Origin: an uncultured Amaricoccus sp.
GTDB taxonomy: Bacteria; Pseudomonadota; Alphaproteobacteria; Rhodobacterales; Rhodobacteraceae
Length of the DNA: 48,395 nt
Direction of reading: 5' to 3'
NCBI RefSeq assembly: GCF_937891315.1
Contig: NZ_CALAGI010000046.1
Location: 1 to 48,395 of the forward strand
Positions 1 to 8,524 of the stretch are shown here, in pieces (positions within the stretch are counted from its first letter, which is position 1; each line of letters starts with the position of its first letter). The notes under the pieces are model-generated. The model was not told the origin of the DNA. It searched no databases and saw only the letters and a program-made list of their open reading frames with translations. The position numbers were made by a program, and so were the translations under genes.

Positions 1-958
1 CCAGACTGGCCCCAATACGTACATTGTACAGGCGAGATTTTCCGTTTATCTCTGCATTCCGAAATGAAAAATCGCCACGAACGTCCATGCCATCTGCCCC
101 AATGGCGTTGGTTGGATGGCCAAATTGATCTATTTGAGCAAAGATTTTTGTATCATCAAATCCAACCAATCCACCAACACGCGCCATTTCTGCGGAAAAC
201 TCTCCAAATAACCTAGAATCATACACTAAGATTGAGCCACCGACTTTCGTCCCGGCGACCTTAACAGCATCACGTGGCGCTGTGATAGTTGTTTCAAACA
301 AATAGACGTCACCGGTGATATCTGAACCAGACATTCGGACGGTTCCATATACGTCAACGGACCGCATGGACAAATTTCCAGCGATCTCGGCGTCCTCCGC
401 TACGATCGCCGTGAAGGGCTCTTCATCCGGCAATCCTCCCGCGTGGAAGTAGCTTCCATCGAAATCGACGCCAGCCGCAATTTTCACTGCGTTGATGCGC
501 ACTATTCCGGCCACATGCGCGTTGCGCAGGAGGAGGCTTCCTTCCAGTCTGAGCCGCTCCGCTGAAAATCCGAGTGGCAGGTGCGACCCATTCAGCGCAA
601 TGGTCTGCCCCCTTGCGGATCGGGCCAGAATCTGTTCGGTAAACCGGCATCGCACGAACCAGAGGTCGTGCGGCAGGTCGCAGCCCTCGAGATCGAGGCC
701 TTGCGTCGATCCATCGGTTTTTCCGTCGGATTGAATATACGCTCCCCGTATCCGCACGCCCTTCGCCGACGGGCGGCATCCGGAGCATCCTCCGAGCGCG
801 AGATAGCGCAGAAAGCTTGCCCTGACCCGCACCCCATCGGGGGCGTCCGCGGGGGGGAGGTCTTCGCCCAGGCTGACTAACGCGCCCGAAGGAATTTCCT
901 CGGCAAGTCGGCGTTCCGCTGGCCAAAGGGGTTCGAAACTTGCGAGATCTCGCGACAT
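1..958 (-). CDS. Uncharacterised beta-helix/pentapeptide-like repeat protein, C-terminus beyond the window
   Basis: An open frame starts at the ATG at 956-958 and stays open for 319 codons to the left edge, so the C-terminus is missing. The N-terminus (MSRDLASFEPLWPAERRLAE) is followed by FLRYLALGG and then degenerate repeats of about 20 residues: GVRIRGAYI, GLDLEGCDL, RLRLEGSLLLRNAHV, AGNLSMRSVDVYGTVRMSGS, VRGDFSFRNAEI. This pattern resembles actinobacterial and alphaproteobacterial repeat proteins sometimes annotated as membrane-associated oxidoreductase, predicted right-handed beta-helices of unknown role. No signal peptide or membrane segment is visible, so it may be cytosolic. It lies 96 bp after acpS on the same strand. 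The 3' half is much more AT-rich than the 5' half (20 G/C of 60 at 121-180). The reading frame is certain; the function is unknown. Confidence 0.75.
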   Translation of the reverse strand, partial: MSRDLASFEPLWPAERRLAEEIPSGALVSLGEDLPPADAPDGVRVRASFLRYLALGGCSGCRPSAKGVRIRGAYIQSDGKTDGSTQGLDLEGCDLPHDLWFVRCRFTEQILARSARGQTIALNGSHLPLGFSAERLRLEGSLLLRNAHVAGIVRINAVKIAAGVDFDGSYFHAGGLPDEEPFTAIVAEDAEIAGNLSMRSVDVYGTVRMSGSDITGDVYLFETTITAPRDAVKVAGTKVGGSILVYDSRLFGEFSAEMARVGGLVGFDDTKIFAQIDQFGHPTNAIGADGMDVRGDFSFRNAEINGKSRLYNVRIGASL

Positions 959-1054
959 TCCACTCTCGCGCTGGCATCGGTTTTCGGCCGAACAGGCCGG
1001 GGCTTGGAGCCTAGCACGCTACCCGATCGCGGGCGTGAGTTTCCAACGGATTGC

Positions 1055-1519
1055 TCAGACGCGCGGGCGGTGGGCGAGTTCGATCTCCGCGTCGTCGGGC
1101 AGGTCGATTTCAAGCATGTCGAGCAGCGGCAGCGCCTCGATCACCACGAAGGCCTGGGCCCAGGGGTGATCGTCGGTCAGGGTGACATGCGCGACGGCGC
1201 GGTGGCCGGGCGGCGTCATGTCGGCCAGCCGCTCCGCCGCCCAGCCGGTCAGCCGCAGCGTCGGCTGGCCGCCCGGCAGGTTGACGACGCCCATGTCCTT
1301 CCAGGCGACCCCCATCCGCAACCCGGTGCCAAGCGCCTTGGAGCAGGCTTCCTTCGCCGCCCAGCGCTTGGCATAGGTCTCGGCGCGGTTGGCGCGCCGT
1401 TCGGCCAGCGCCTTCTCGGTCTCGGTATAGACACGGTTGAGGAACCGGTCGCCGAACCGGGCGATTGTCTTCTCGATCCGCTCGATATTGGCGAGATCGG
1501 AGCCGATGCCGAGGATCAC
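1055..1519 (-). CDS. acpS: Holo-[acyl-carrier-protein] synthase
   Basis: AcpS transfers 4'-phosphopantetheine from CoA to a serine of apo-ACP, activating it for fatty acid synthesis in the cytosol. The GTG at 1519 gives V-ILGIGSDL, the normal AcpS N-terminus; the open frame extends further upstream but that extra sequence is proline-rich and unlike the family. Asp8 (GIGSD) and Glu57 (WAAKEACSKAL) are the expected magnesium ligands. At 154 residues it is slightly longer than most family members because of a tail ending EIELAHRPRV. The usual partners pdxJ and lepB are absent: patB starts divergently 143 bp away and an unknown repeat protein lies downstream. Confidence 0.92.
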   Translation of the reverse strand: MILGIGSDLANIERIEKTIARFGDRFLNRVYTETEKALAERRANRAETYAKRWAAKEACSKALGTGLRMGVAWKDMGVVNLPGGQPTLRLTGWAAERLADMTPPGHRAVAHVTLTDDHPWAQAFVVIEALPLLDMLEIDLPDDAEIELAHRPRV

Positions 1520-1662
1520 TGTCTTGCTCCATGGATCGCGGGTGTTGGCGCGACCATGCCGCGGCGGCGGCGGCGGAGTCCACTGGACTTGAAGGGTCGC
1601 GTCCCGGGGTTGCACGCCCCTGGCGGGCTGGGCAGGATGGGTGCCGAAACCCGGGGACCTCC

Positions 1663-2838
1663 ATGTACGATTTCGACGAGCTTATCGACCGCCGCGGCAC
1701 CCATTGTGCGAAATGGGACATGATGGAGACGATCTACGGCGTGTCGCCGGAAGACGACGGCCTGCCGATGTGGGTCGCCGACATGGATTTTCGCCCACCG
1801 CGCGCGGTGACCGAGGCGCTGCGCGCGGCGGTCGAGCATGGCGTCTTCGGCTATTTCGGTGACGACCGCGCCTACAAGGCCGCGATCGCCGGCTGGATGG
1901 CGCGGCGGCATGGCTGGGAGGTCGATCCGGCGGCGATTTCTACCTCGGAGGGGCTTGTCGCCGGCACCGCCATGTGTCTGCAGGCCTTCACCGCGCCGGG
2001 CGACGGGATCATCCTCTTCACCCCGGTCTATCACGCCTTCGCCCGGATCATCCGCGCCAATGGCCGCGAGGTGGTCGAGAGCCGCCTCGTCCAGCGGGAC
2101 GGACGTTACGAGATGGATCTCGGCGCCCTCGCCGCCGCGCTGACCGGGCGCGAGCGGATGGTGATCCTCTGCTCACCGCACAATCCCGGCGGCCGGGTGT
2201 GGGAGCCGGCGGAGCTCGCCGCGCTCGCCGATTTCTGCCGGGCGCATGATCTTTTGCTGGTCTCGGACGAGATCCACCATGATCTGGTGTTGCCGGGCAA
2301 TCGGCACATGGTGATGCCGCTCGCGGCGCCGGATTTCGCAGACCGGGTGATCATGCTGACCGCGACCAGCAAGACCTTCAATCTCGCGGGCATGATGACC
2401 GGCAATGTCATCATCGCCGACGCCGCCTTGCGCGGGCGCTTCGTCGCGACCCAGGCCGCCGCCGGCGTGTCGCCGAACCGGTTCGGCGTGCTGACGGCGA
2501 CGGCCGCCTACGAGGCCGGCGACGCCTGGGTCGCGGCGCTGACCGAGTATCTCGCCGGCAACGCCGCGCTCTTCGACGAAGGTGTGGCGGCGATCCCGGG
2601 CCTTGCCTCGATGAAGCTGCAAGCGACCTATCTCGCCTGGGTCGATTTCGCCGGCACCGGCATGAGCGGCGAGGAATTCACCCGGCGGGTCGAGCGCGAC
2701 GCGCGCATCGCCGCGAGCCACGGTCATACGTTCGGTTCGGGCGGCGAGAGCTTTCTGCGGTTCAATCTCGCGACGCCTCGCGCCCGGGTAGCCGAAGCGG
2801 TCGCCCGTTTGCGCGCGGCCTTCGCCGACCCGCGGTAG
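1663..2838 (+). CDS. patB: PatB/MalY-type PLP-dependent C-S lyase/aminotransferase
   Basis: This is a fold-type I PLP enzyme of the MalY/PatB family (391 residues), which typically cleaves the C-S bond of cystathionine or cysteine conjugates, giving homocysteine, pyruvate and ammonia, and can act as an aminotransferase. The start at 1663 gives MYDFDELIDRRGTHCAKWD, the usual family opening, followed by the diagnostic LPMWVADMDF. CSPHNPGGRVW and SDEIHHDL are the cofactor-binding segments, and Lys237 in TATSKTFNLAGM is the expected Schiff-base lysine. It is divergent from acpS and 124 bp before mcl1 on the same strand, though the two have no obvious metabolic link. The substrate cannot be told from sequence. 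Confidence 0.88.
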   Translation: MYDFDELIDRRGTHCAKWDMMETIYGVSPEDDGLPMWVADMDFRPPRAVTEALRAAVEHGVFGYFGDDRAYKAAIAGWMARRHGWEVDPAAISTSEGLVAGTAMCLQAFTAPGDGIILFTPVYHAFARIIRANGREVVESRLVQRDGRYEMDLGALAAALTGRERMVILCSPHNPGGRVWEPAELAALADFCRAHDLLLVSDEIHHDLVLPGNRHMVMPLAAPDFADRVIMLTATSKTFNLAGMMTGNVIIADAALRGRFVATQAAAGVSPNRFGVLTATAAYEAGDAWVAALTEYLAGNAALFDEGVAAIPGLASMKLQATYLAWVDFAGTGMSGEEFTRRVERDARIAASHGHTFGSGGESFLRFNLATPRARVAEAVARLRAAFADPR

Positions 2839-2962
2839 CCGCTCCGGTTTCGCGCCCGGAGCCACCGCGACTTTGCCCCAGGATCGGGCGCTTGTCGTTT
2901 GACAGGCCCGGAAAACCCGTCCAATCAGGGCGGCGATCCATCATCGCGAGAGGAAGCGCCGC

Positions 2963-3937
2963 ATGAGCTTCAAGATCCCACCGAGCCCGCCCGCCCGCCC
3001 CAACCGCTGCCAGTTGTTCGGCCCGGGCTCGCGCCCCGAGCTCTTCGCAAAGATGGCCTCGTCGGCGGCGGACGTGATCAACGTCGATCTCGAGGACAGC
3101 GTCTCGCCGGCCGACAAGGCCAGCGCCCGCGCCGCCGTCATCAAGGCGATCAACGAAGTCGACTGGGGCAACAAGTTCCTGTCGGTGCGGATCAACGGCC
3201 TCGATACCGAATACTGGTATCGCGACGTGGTGGATCTGATGGAACAGGCCGGTGAGCGGCTCGACATGATCATGATCCCGAAGGCCGGCAACGCCTCGGA
3301 CATCTACGCCGTCGATGCGCTGGTCTCCTCGATCGAGCTCGCCACCAAGCGCAAGAAGAAGCTCGCCTTCGAGGCGATCATCGAGACCGCGATGGGCTTC
3401 GCGAACGTCAATGACATCGCCGGCGCCAGCCCGCGGCTGCAGGCGCTCAGCCTCGGCGCCGCCGATTTCGCCGCGTCGATGGGCATGCAGACCACCGGTA
3501 TCGGCGGCACGCAGGAAGGCTATTACGTCCTGCCGCCGAAGGATGCCGAGGGTCCGCGGACGGCGGCTTTCGGCGATGCCTGGCATTCCGTGGTCTCCGC
3601 GATCGTCGCCGCCTGCCGGGTCAACGGCCTGCTGCCGGTCGAGGGGCCGTTCGGGGATTTCTCCGACGATGACGGCTACATCGCCCAGGCGCGCCGGGTG
3701 GCGACGCTTGGCATGGTCGGCAAATGGGCGATCCATCCAAAGCAGGTCGAGCTTGCCAATTCGGTGTTCACCCCGTCGGCCAAGGCGGTGACCGAGGCGC
3801 GCGAGATCCTCGCGGCGATGGAGGCGGCGGCCAAGACCGGCCAGGGTGCGACCACCTACAAGGGCCGCCTGATTGACCTCGCCTCAATCAAGCAAGCCGA
3901 GGTGATCGTGAAGCAGGCGGAGATGATCGGAGCCTGA
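2963..3937 (+). CDS. mcl1: L-malyl-CoA/beta-methylmalyl-CoA lyase
   Basis: Mcl1 reversibly cleaves L-malyl-CoA to acetyl-CoA and glyoxylate, and beta-methylmalyl-CoA to propionyl-CoA and glyoxylate. It is a cytosolic enzyme of the ethylmalonyl-CoA pathway of acetate assimilation. The protein (324 residues) begins MSFKIPPSPPARPNRCQLFG and matches the Rhodobacter Mcl1 pattern throughout. Arg76 (SVRINGLD), Glu141 (EAIIETAMG) and Asp168 (SLGAADFAASMG) sit at the positions known for CoA/Mg2+ chemistry in this family, and GMVGKWAIHPKQ is conserved. AGGAAG lies 5 bases before the ATG. A perfect -35-like TTGACA is at 2899-2904, with no convincing -10. The other pathway genes (ccr, mcd, ecm) are not in the window. 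A hairpin follows the stop. Confidence 0.96.
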   Translation: MSFKIPPSPPARPNRCQLFGPGSRPELFAKMASSAADVINVDLEDSVSPADKASARAAVIKAINEVDWGNKFLSVRINGLDTEYWYRDVVDLMEQAGERLDMIMIPKAGNASDIYAVDALVSSIELATKRKKKLAFEAIIETAMGFANVNDIAGASPRLQALSLGAADFAASMGMQTTGIGGTQEGYYVLPPKDAEGPRTAAFGDAWHSVVSAIVAACRVNGLLPVEGPFGDFSDDDGYIAQARRVATLGMVGKWAIHPKQVELANSVFTPSAKAVTEAREILAAMEAAAKTGQGATTYKGRLIDLASIKQAEVIVKQAEMIGA

Positions 3938-3987
3938 CAAGGGCCGGTCGGCGCGCGGGCCGGAAGCCCGACCGTCGGCGGGATCCT

Positions 3988-4018
3988 GACGGGCGTGCCC
4001 CACGGGGGCATGCCCGTC
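3988..4018 (+). terminator. Hairpin after mcl1, probable terminator
   Basis: GACGGGCGTGCCCC (3988-4001) pairs with GGGGCATGCCCGTC (4005-4018) across a 3-base loop; 13 pairs are Watson-Crick and one is G-U. Only two T residues follow, so it is a strong stem with a weak U-tract. It starts 50 bases after the mcl1 stop. Confidence 0.5.
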
Positions 4019-4341
4019 TTCGACGGTCGAGCCGGGCCACCCGTCATGTTTCAGTCCTCCCGGAGAAATCGGCAGCCCCCGCGCCCGCGCGTTGGTCTCG
4101 CGGAGGTCTGTCGCGGACGGGCCACGAATGCGATGACCCGCGCCTGCCATTGACCGCCGTCGAAGGGGCATCGCGGCGGGGGCGCCCGGTGCTCCCATTC
4201 AGGGAGGCCGTGGCGCCAGGCCCCGCCCAGATCGTGACCCAGAGCGGAGTCCGATCCGGCAGAGCCGGTCCGTCCAGTCCAGAGTCTTGATTTGACGCAA
4301 TATCCTGACCACCAGACGATTCCGTCCGGTTGGCTATTGCT
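4019..4341. other. Gap between mcl1 and the methyltransferase, no gene seen
   Basis: This stretch lies between the two 3' ends of convergent genes. Open frames crossing it are Arg/Pro/Gly-rich without a start context or family resemblance. The only structure noticed is a short CCGGC-AGA-GCCGG hairpin around 4256-4268, which could serve the minus-strand methyltransferase. Confidence 0.5.
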
Positions 4342-5262
4342 CTAGCTCCTGCGCGCCACCACCCGTACGGAATCGTACTTCCGCCCCGGCGCGGCGAAGG
4401 CGGTGCGCAGCAGGAGCGCCACGGCGTCGAGAAAGCCGTTGCGGTCGCGGATGTCGGTGGCGCCCATCTCGACGAAGGTATGGTAGATGCGGCGCTGGAT
4501 CGCCAGCCATTCGGGCGTGACCTGCCGGCCGTAGCCGCGATAGTCGATCCGCTCCACCACCATGCCCGCCTCCTCCACCATGCGCGTCAGGCTCGAGGTG
4601 GTGAAGAAGTTCAGATGGCGCGGCACGTCGAGAAAGCGCCAGCAGGCCTCCTGCTGCCGCGCGCCGACGCATTGGTTGTTCGGCACCTCGATCACCAGCG
4701 CGCCGCCGACGCAGAGCTTGTCGCGCAAGGCGACGAGCGCGGCGGCGGGTTCGACGCAATGCTCCAGCACGTGGGTGAGGTTGATGAGCCGGACCGAGCC
4801 GTCGAGGATGATGCCCGGGATATCCTCGGCCGTGCCTTCGAGTTCGGTCACGCCGCGCCGGGCGGCGACGGCGCGCGCCGCCGCGTCCGGCTCGACCCCG
4901 ATCGCCCAGATGCCCCGGGCGGCGAATGCCGCGAGCAGCCGGCCGCCGCGCGAGCCGATATCGAGCACGAGGCCGCCGCGCTTCGGCAGAAGTCGTGTGA
5001 AATAGTCGACCCCCCCCGGCGCGCCGCGGTCGAGCAGCCGGAAGCAGAACCGCAGCAGGCGCCAGCGCCATGGGTCGCGGTCGGTTCGCGCGACGCCGCA
5101 CAATTGCTCGCGCGACTCGTGGAACCGCGCCATCTCGGCGCGTTCCGGCCGCGGCAGGAGCTCGCCATACCCGAGATCCTCGTGCCAGGCGAGCGCGTAG
5201 CTCTCGCCTAAATCCGGCCGACGCCAGTCGCCCGGAATCCGCAGCATATGAACCGCCTCCAT
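4342..5262 (-). CDS. Class I SAM-dependent methyltransferase
   Basis: This 306-residue protein has a Rossmann methyltransferase core in its middle: motif I at VLDIGSRGGRLLAAFAARG, the acidic cofactor residue at GVEPDA, and a post-motif region LINLTHVLEHCVEPAAALVAL with VGGALVIEVPNN. This matches the Methyltransf_23/UbiE-like group that often acts on lipids or sugars. The first 90 residues (LGESYALAWHEDLGYGEL) are not a recognised domain. It ends in YDSVRVVARRS. It is a single gene, divergent from accA across 191 bp and convergent with mcl1. The substrate is unknown; neighbours give no clue. Confidence 0.8.
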   Translation of the reverse strand: MEAVHMLRIPGDWRRPDLGESYALAWHEDLGYGELLPRPERAEMARFHESREQLCGVARTDRDPWRWRLLRFCFRLLDRGAPGGVDYFTRLLPKRGGLVLDIGSRGGRLLAAFAARGIWAIGVEPDAAARAVAARRGVTELEGTAEDIPGIILDGSVRLINLTHVLEHCVEPAAALVALRDKLCVGGALVIEVPNNQCVGARQQEACWRFLDVPRHLNFFTTSSLTRMVEEAGMVVERIDYRGYGRQVTPEWLAIQRRIYHTFVEMGATDIRDRNGFLDAVALLLRTAFAAPGRKYDSVRVVARRS

Positions 5263-5453
5263 CGCAGTGCCTTCTTCGGTGGTGAGACCGGGGTACGTCT
5301 ACCTCAGGTAGCGCCCGGAGCGGAGCCGCGCGTTAACAATTGGTAAACACGGCGCGCATCCCGCCGATTGCCCGGTCCGGTTCGCGGGCCGATCCGCTGT
5401 TGCAATCCCGGGCGTCGCGGACGATATACCGCGCCAGCCGAGGGACCGAGCGG

Positions 5454-6416
5454 ATGCAGAACTATCTCGAATTCGAAAAGGGCCTGTCCGAGATAGAGGG
5501 CAAGGCCGAGGAACTGCGGGCGCTGGCGCGCAAGAATACCGAGATGAAGGTCGAGGACGAGGCGGCGGCGCTCGATGTGAAGGCCTCCGCGCTGCTCGAC
5601 GAACTCTATCGCAACCTTGATCCCTGGCGCAAATGCCAGGTGGCGCGGCATCCGGACCGGCCGCATTGCAAGGACTATATCGAGGGGCTGTTCAGCGAAT
5701 GGACGCCGCTGGCCGGGGATCGCAACTTCGCCGACGATCTCGCGGTGATGGGCGGGCTCGCGCGGTTCAACGACCGGGCGGTGGTGGTGCTCGGGCTCGA
5801 GAAGGGCAATGACACCAAGAGCCGGATCGAGCGCAACTTCGGCATGGCCCGACCCGAGGGCTATCGCAAGGCGATCCGGCTGATGGATCTCGCCGACCGG
5901 CTCGGCCTGCCTGTCGTCACGCTGGTCGATACGCCCGGCGCCTATCCCGGCAAAGGCGCGGAGGAGCGCGGCCAGGCCGAGGCGATCGCCCGCTCCACCG
6001 AGAAATGCCTGCAACTCGGCGTGCCGCTGGTCAGCGCCATCATCGGCGAGGGCGGTTCCGGCGGGGCCGTCGCCTTCGCCACCGCCGACCGGCTGGCGAT
6101 GCTGGAGCATTCGATCTATTCGGTGATCTCGCCCGAGGGATGCGCCTCGATCCTGTGGAAGGACGCCGAGAAGATGAAGGAAGCGGCCGAGGCCCTCCGC
6201 CTGACCGCGCAGGATCTGCTGGCGCTCGGCGTGGTCGACCGGGTGGTTCCCGAGCCGCGCGGCGGGGCCCAGCGCAACAAGGGCGAGGCCGTGGCCCGCG
6301 TCGGCGCGGTGCTCGCCGATCTGCTCGCCGATCTCGAGGGCAAGAAACCGGCCGAACTGCGCAAGGCGCGCCGGCGGAAATATCTCGACATGGGAACGAA
6401 GGCGCTGGTCGCTTAG
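5454..6416 (+). CDS. accA: Acetyl-CoA carboxylase carboxyltransferase subunit alpha
   Basis: AccA forms, with AccD, the carboxyltransferase that moves CO2 from carboxybiotin to acetyl-CoA to make malonyl-CoA, the first committed step of fatty acid synthesis. The start MQNYLEFEKGLSEIEGKAEE is the normal N-terminus and gives 320 residues, the usual length. Typical segments are RHPDRPHCKDYI, TLVDTPGAYPGKGAEERGQ, IIGEGGSGGAVAFATADR and SVISPEGCASILWKD, the crotonase-fold oxyanion and CoA regions. An upstream in-frame extension to 5340 looks non-coding. A weak promoter candidate is TTGCAA (5400-5405) and TATACC (5425-5430) with a long 19-bp spacer. It converges on recQ with 14 bp between stops. 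Confidence 0.96.
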   Translation: MQNYLEFEKGLSEIEGKAEELRALARKNTEMKVEDEAAALDVKASALLDELYRNLDPWRKCQVARHPDRPHCKDYIEGLFSEWTPLAGDRNFADDLAVMGGLARFNDRAVVVLGLEKGNDTKSRIERNFGMARPEGYRKAIRLMDLADRLGLPVVTLVDTPGAYPGKGAEERGQAEAIARSTEKCLQLGVPLVSAIIGEGGSGGAVAFATADRLAMLEHSIYSVISPEGCASILWKDAEKMKEAAEALRLTAQDLLALGVVDRVVPEPRGGAQRNKGEAVARVGAVLADLLADLEGKKPAELRKARRRKYLDMGTKALVA

Positions 6417-6430
6417 CCGGACGCGCCGTT

Positions 6431-8524
6431 CTACTCCTCCGCCTCGCGCAGGGCGTCGAGGAAGGTCGGGCCGAAACGCTCGAGGCGCGCGGCGTCCATG
6501 CCGGCGACGCGGCCGAGCGCCGCGAGGTCGGCGGGGCGCGCGGCGGCGATCCTCGCCAGCGTCGCGGCGTCGCAGGAGATCGGCTTCGCGAGACCATCGG
6601 CTCCGCGGGAAAGCGCTGTCTGCGCCGCGCTCAGCCGGTCATAGAGCGGACCGCCGGCCTGGCCGGCCAGCCGGCGGCGGGCGGGATGCACCGGCTGCGG
6701 AGCCGCGCCGGTAAGGACGGCGAGGAATTCCGCGCCGAACCGCTCCAGCTTGACCGCCCCGACCCCGGTCACGCCGCGCAACGCGTCGAGCGTCGCCGGC
6801 CGCGACGTCGCCATCTCGATCAACGTGCGGTCTGGAAAGATCACATAGGCCGGAACGCCCTGCGCCTCGGCGAGCGCGCGGCGCCTGGCCTTCAGCGCCG
6901 AAAGCAGCCCTTCGTCCTCCTCGGCGACCTGGGCGAGCGCGCGGCGCTCGGGCGTGGCGCCGGCGCGATGCACGGTGTCGGCACGCAGCTCCAGCGTCTC
7001 GTCGCCGCGCAGCACCGGGCGGGCGGATTGCGTCAGGCGCAGCGCGCCGTGTCGGGCGGGATCGGGGCGGATGAGGTCGAGCCCCATCATCTGGCGGAAG
7101 ATCGTCTGCCACTGCGACCGGGTGAGATCCTTGCCGACGCCGAAGGTCGGCAGCTGGTCATGGCCGCGGGCGAGCACCTTCTCGCCGCGCTCGCCCCGCA
7201 GGATGGCGATCAGATGCTCGGCGCCGAAGCTCTCGCCGGTGCGCAGGATGGCGGAGAAGGCCTTGCGCGCCGCCTCGGTCGCGTCGAACAGCGCGGGCCG
7301 GTCGCGGCAGAGGTCGCAATTGCCGCAAGGCTCGGCCAGTGTCTCGCCGAAATAGCCGAGCAGGGTCTGGCGGCGGCAGCGTTTCGCCTCGGCGAGGCCG
7401 AGCAGGGCGTTCAGCCGCTTGTGGTCCGCCTCCTTGCGCTCCATCGGCGCGTTGCCCTCGTCGATCTGGCCGCGGCGCAGGCGGATGTCCTCGGCGCCAT
7501 AGAGGGTCAGCGTGTCGGCCGGCGCCCCGTCGCGGCCGGCGCGGCCGATCTCCTGATAGTAGCCCTCGATCGATTTCGGCAGGTCGGCATGGGCGACGAA
7601 GCGGATGTCCGGCTTGTCGATCCCCATGCCGAAGGCGATCGTCGCACAGACCACGAGTCCGTCGACCCGCTGGAACCGCGCCTCGCCCCGACGCCGCTCC
7701 TCGTCGTCCTGACCGGCGTGGTAGGCGAGTGCCAGATGCCCGGCTTCGGTCAGCGCGGCGGCGAGGCTTTCGGTGCGGGCGCGGCTGGCGCAATAGACGA
7801 TGCCGGAGAGGCCGCGGCGGGCGGCGACGAATTCGAGGATCTGGCGGCGCGGATTATCCTTGGGGCGGAAGGCGAGCGACAGGTTCGGCCGGTCGAAGCC
7901 ACGCAGGAAGGTCCGGGGCGACGCCCCGCCGAACAGGCGCGCGACGATCTCGGCCCGGGTCTCCGCGTCGGCGGTCGCGGTCAGCGCGACGGTCTGCACC
8001 CCGCCGAGCGCCGCGCGCAGGGCACCGATGCGCAGATAGTCGGGGCGGAAGTCGTGGCCCCACTGGCTGACGCAGTGCGCCTCGTCGACGGCGAGGAGCG
8101 AGACGCCGATTCGGCGCAGCAGCCCGGCGGTCGCCGGCGCGGCGAGCCGTTCGGGCGCCATGTAGAGCAGCTTCAGCGCGCCGTCGTCGAGGGCGGCGAA
8201 GATCTCCTCGGTCTCCTCGGCGCTGTTGCCGGAGGTGAGCGCGCCGGCGTTGACCCCGGCGGCGCGCAACGCGCGCACCTGGTCGCGCATCAGTGCGATG
8301 AGCGGCGATATGACAAGCGTCACCCCGGGCCGGGTCAGCGCGGGCAATTGGAAACAGAGCGACTTGCCGCCGCCGGTGGGCATGATCGCCAGCACGTCCT
8401 CGCCGGTCTCGATCGCGGCGACGATCTCCTCCTGGCCGGGGCGGAAATCGGGAAAGCCGAAGATCTGGCCGAGCAGGCACCGCGCGGGGTCGGTGGCCGC
8501 GGGCACGGCTTGGGCGGCGGTCAC
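6431..8524 (-). CDS. recQ: ATP-dependent DNA helicase RecQ with two HRDC domains
   Basis: RecQ is a 3'-5' DNA helicase for recombination repair and stalled forks. The 697-residue protein has Walker A MPTGGGKS (residues 48-55), motif II VDEAHC near residue 150, motif V CATIAFGMGIDKPDIRFVAH and motif VI GRAGRDG. The zinc site is CRRQTLLGYFGE plus EPCGNCDLC. After the winged helix come two HRDC modules (about residues 540-610 and 630-697, ending LERFGPTFLDALREAEE). The start is a GTG whose bases overlap the rsmD stop (GTGA), indicating translational coupling. The small ORF, rsmD and recQ therefore read as one minus-strand operon starting near 9257. Confidence 0.95.
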   Translation of the reverse strand: MTAAQAVPAATDPARCLLGQIFGFPDFRPGQEEIVAAIETGEDVLAIMPTGGGKSLCFQLPALTRPGVTLVISPLIALMRDQVRALRAAGVNAGALTSGNSAEETEEIFAALDDGALKLLYMAPERLAAPATAGLLRRIGVSLLAVDEAHCVSQWGHDFRPDYLRIGALRAALGGVQTVALTATADAETRAEIVARLFGGASPRTFLRGFDRPNLSLAFRPKDNPRRQILEFVAARRGLSGIVYCASRARTESLAAALTEAGHLALAYHAGQDDEERRRGEARFQRVDGLVVCATIAFGMGIDKPDIRFVAHADLPKSIEGYYQEIGRAGRDGAPADTLTLYGAEDIRLRRGQIDEGNAPMERKEADHKRLNALLGLAEAKRCRRQTLLGYFGETLAEPCGNCDLCRDRPALFDATEAARKAFSAILRTGESFGAEHLIAILRGERGEKVLARGHDQLPTFGVGKDLTRSQWQTIFRQMMGLDLIRPDPARHGALRLTQSARPVLRGDETLELRADTVHRAGATPERRALAQVAEEDEGLLSALKARRRALAEAQGVPAYVIFPDRTLIEMATSRPATLDALRGVTGVGAVKLERFGAEFLAVLTGAAPQPVHPARRRLAGQAGGPLYDRLSAAQTALSRGADGLAKPISCDAATLARIAAARPADLAALGRVAGMDAARLERFGPTFLDALREAEE

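Noticed and set aside
3884..4198. Minus-strand frame in the mcl1 downstream gap
   Set aside because: Arg/Pro-rich, overlaps mcl1 and its hairpin, with no start support.
5333..5347. TTAA-N7-TAAA, CtrA-like site before accA
   Set aside because: Only one half-site is exact, and such sequences are expected by chance.
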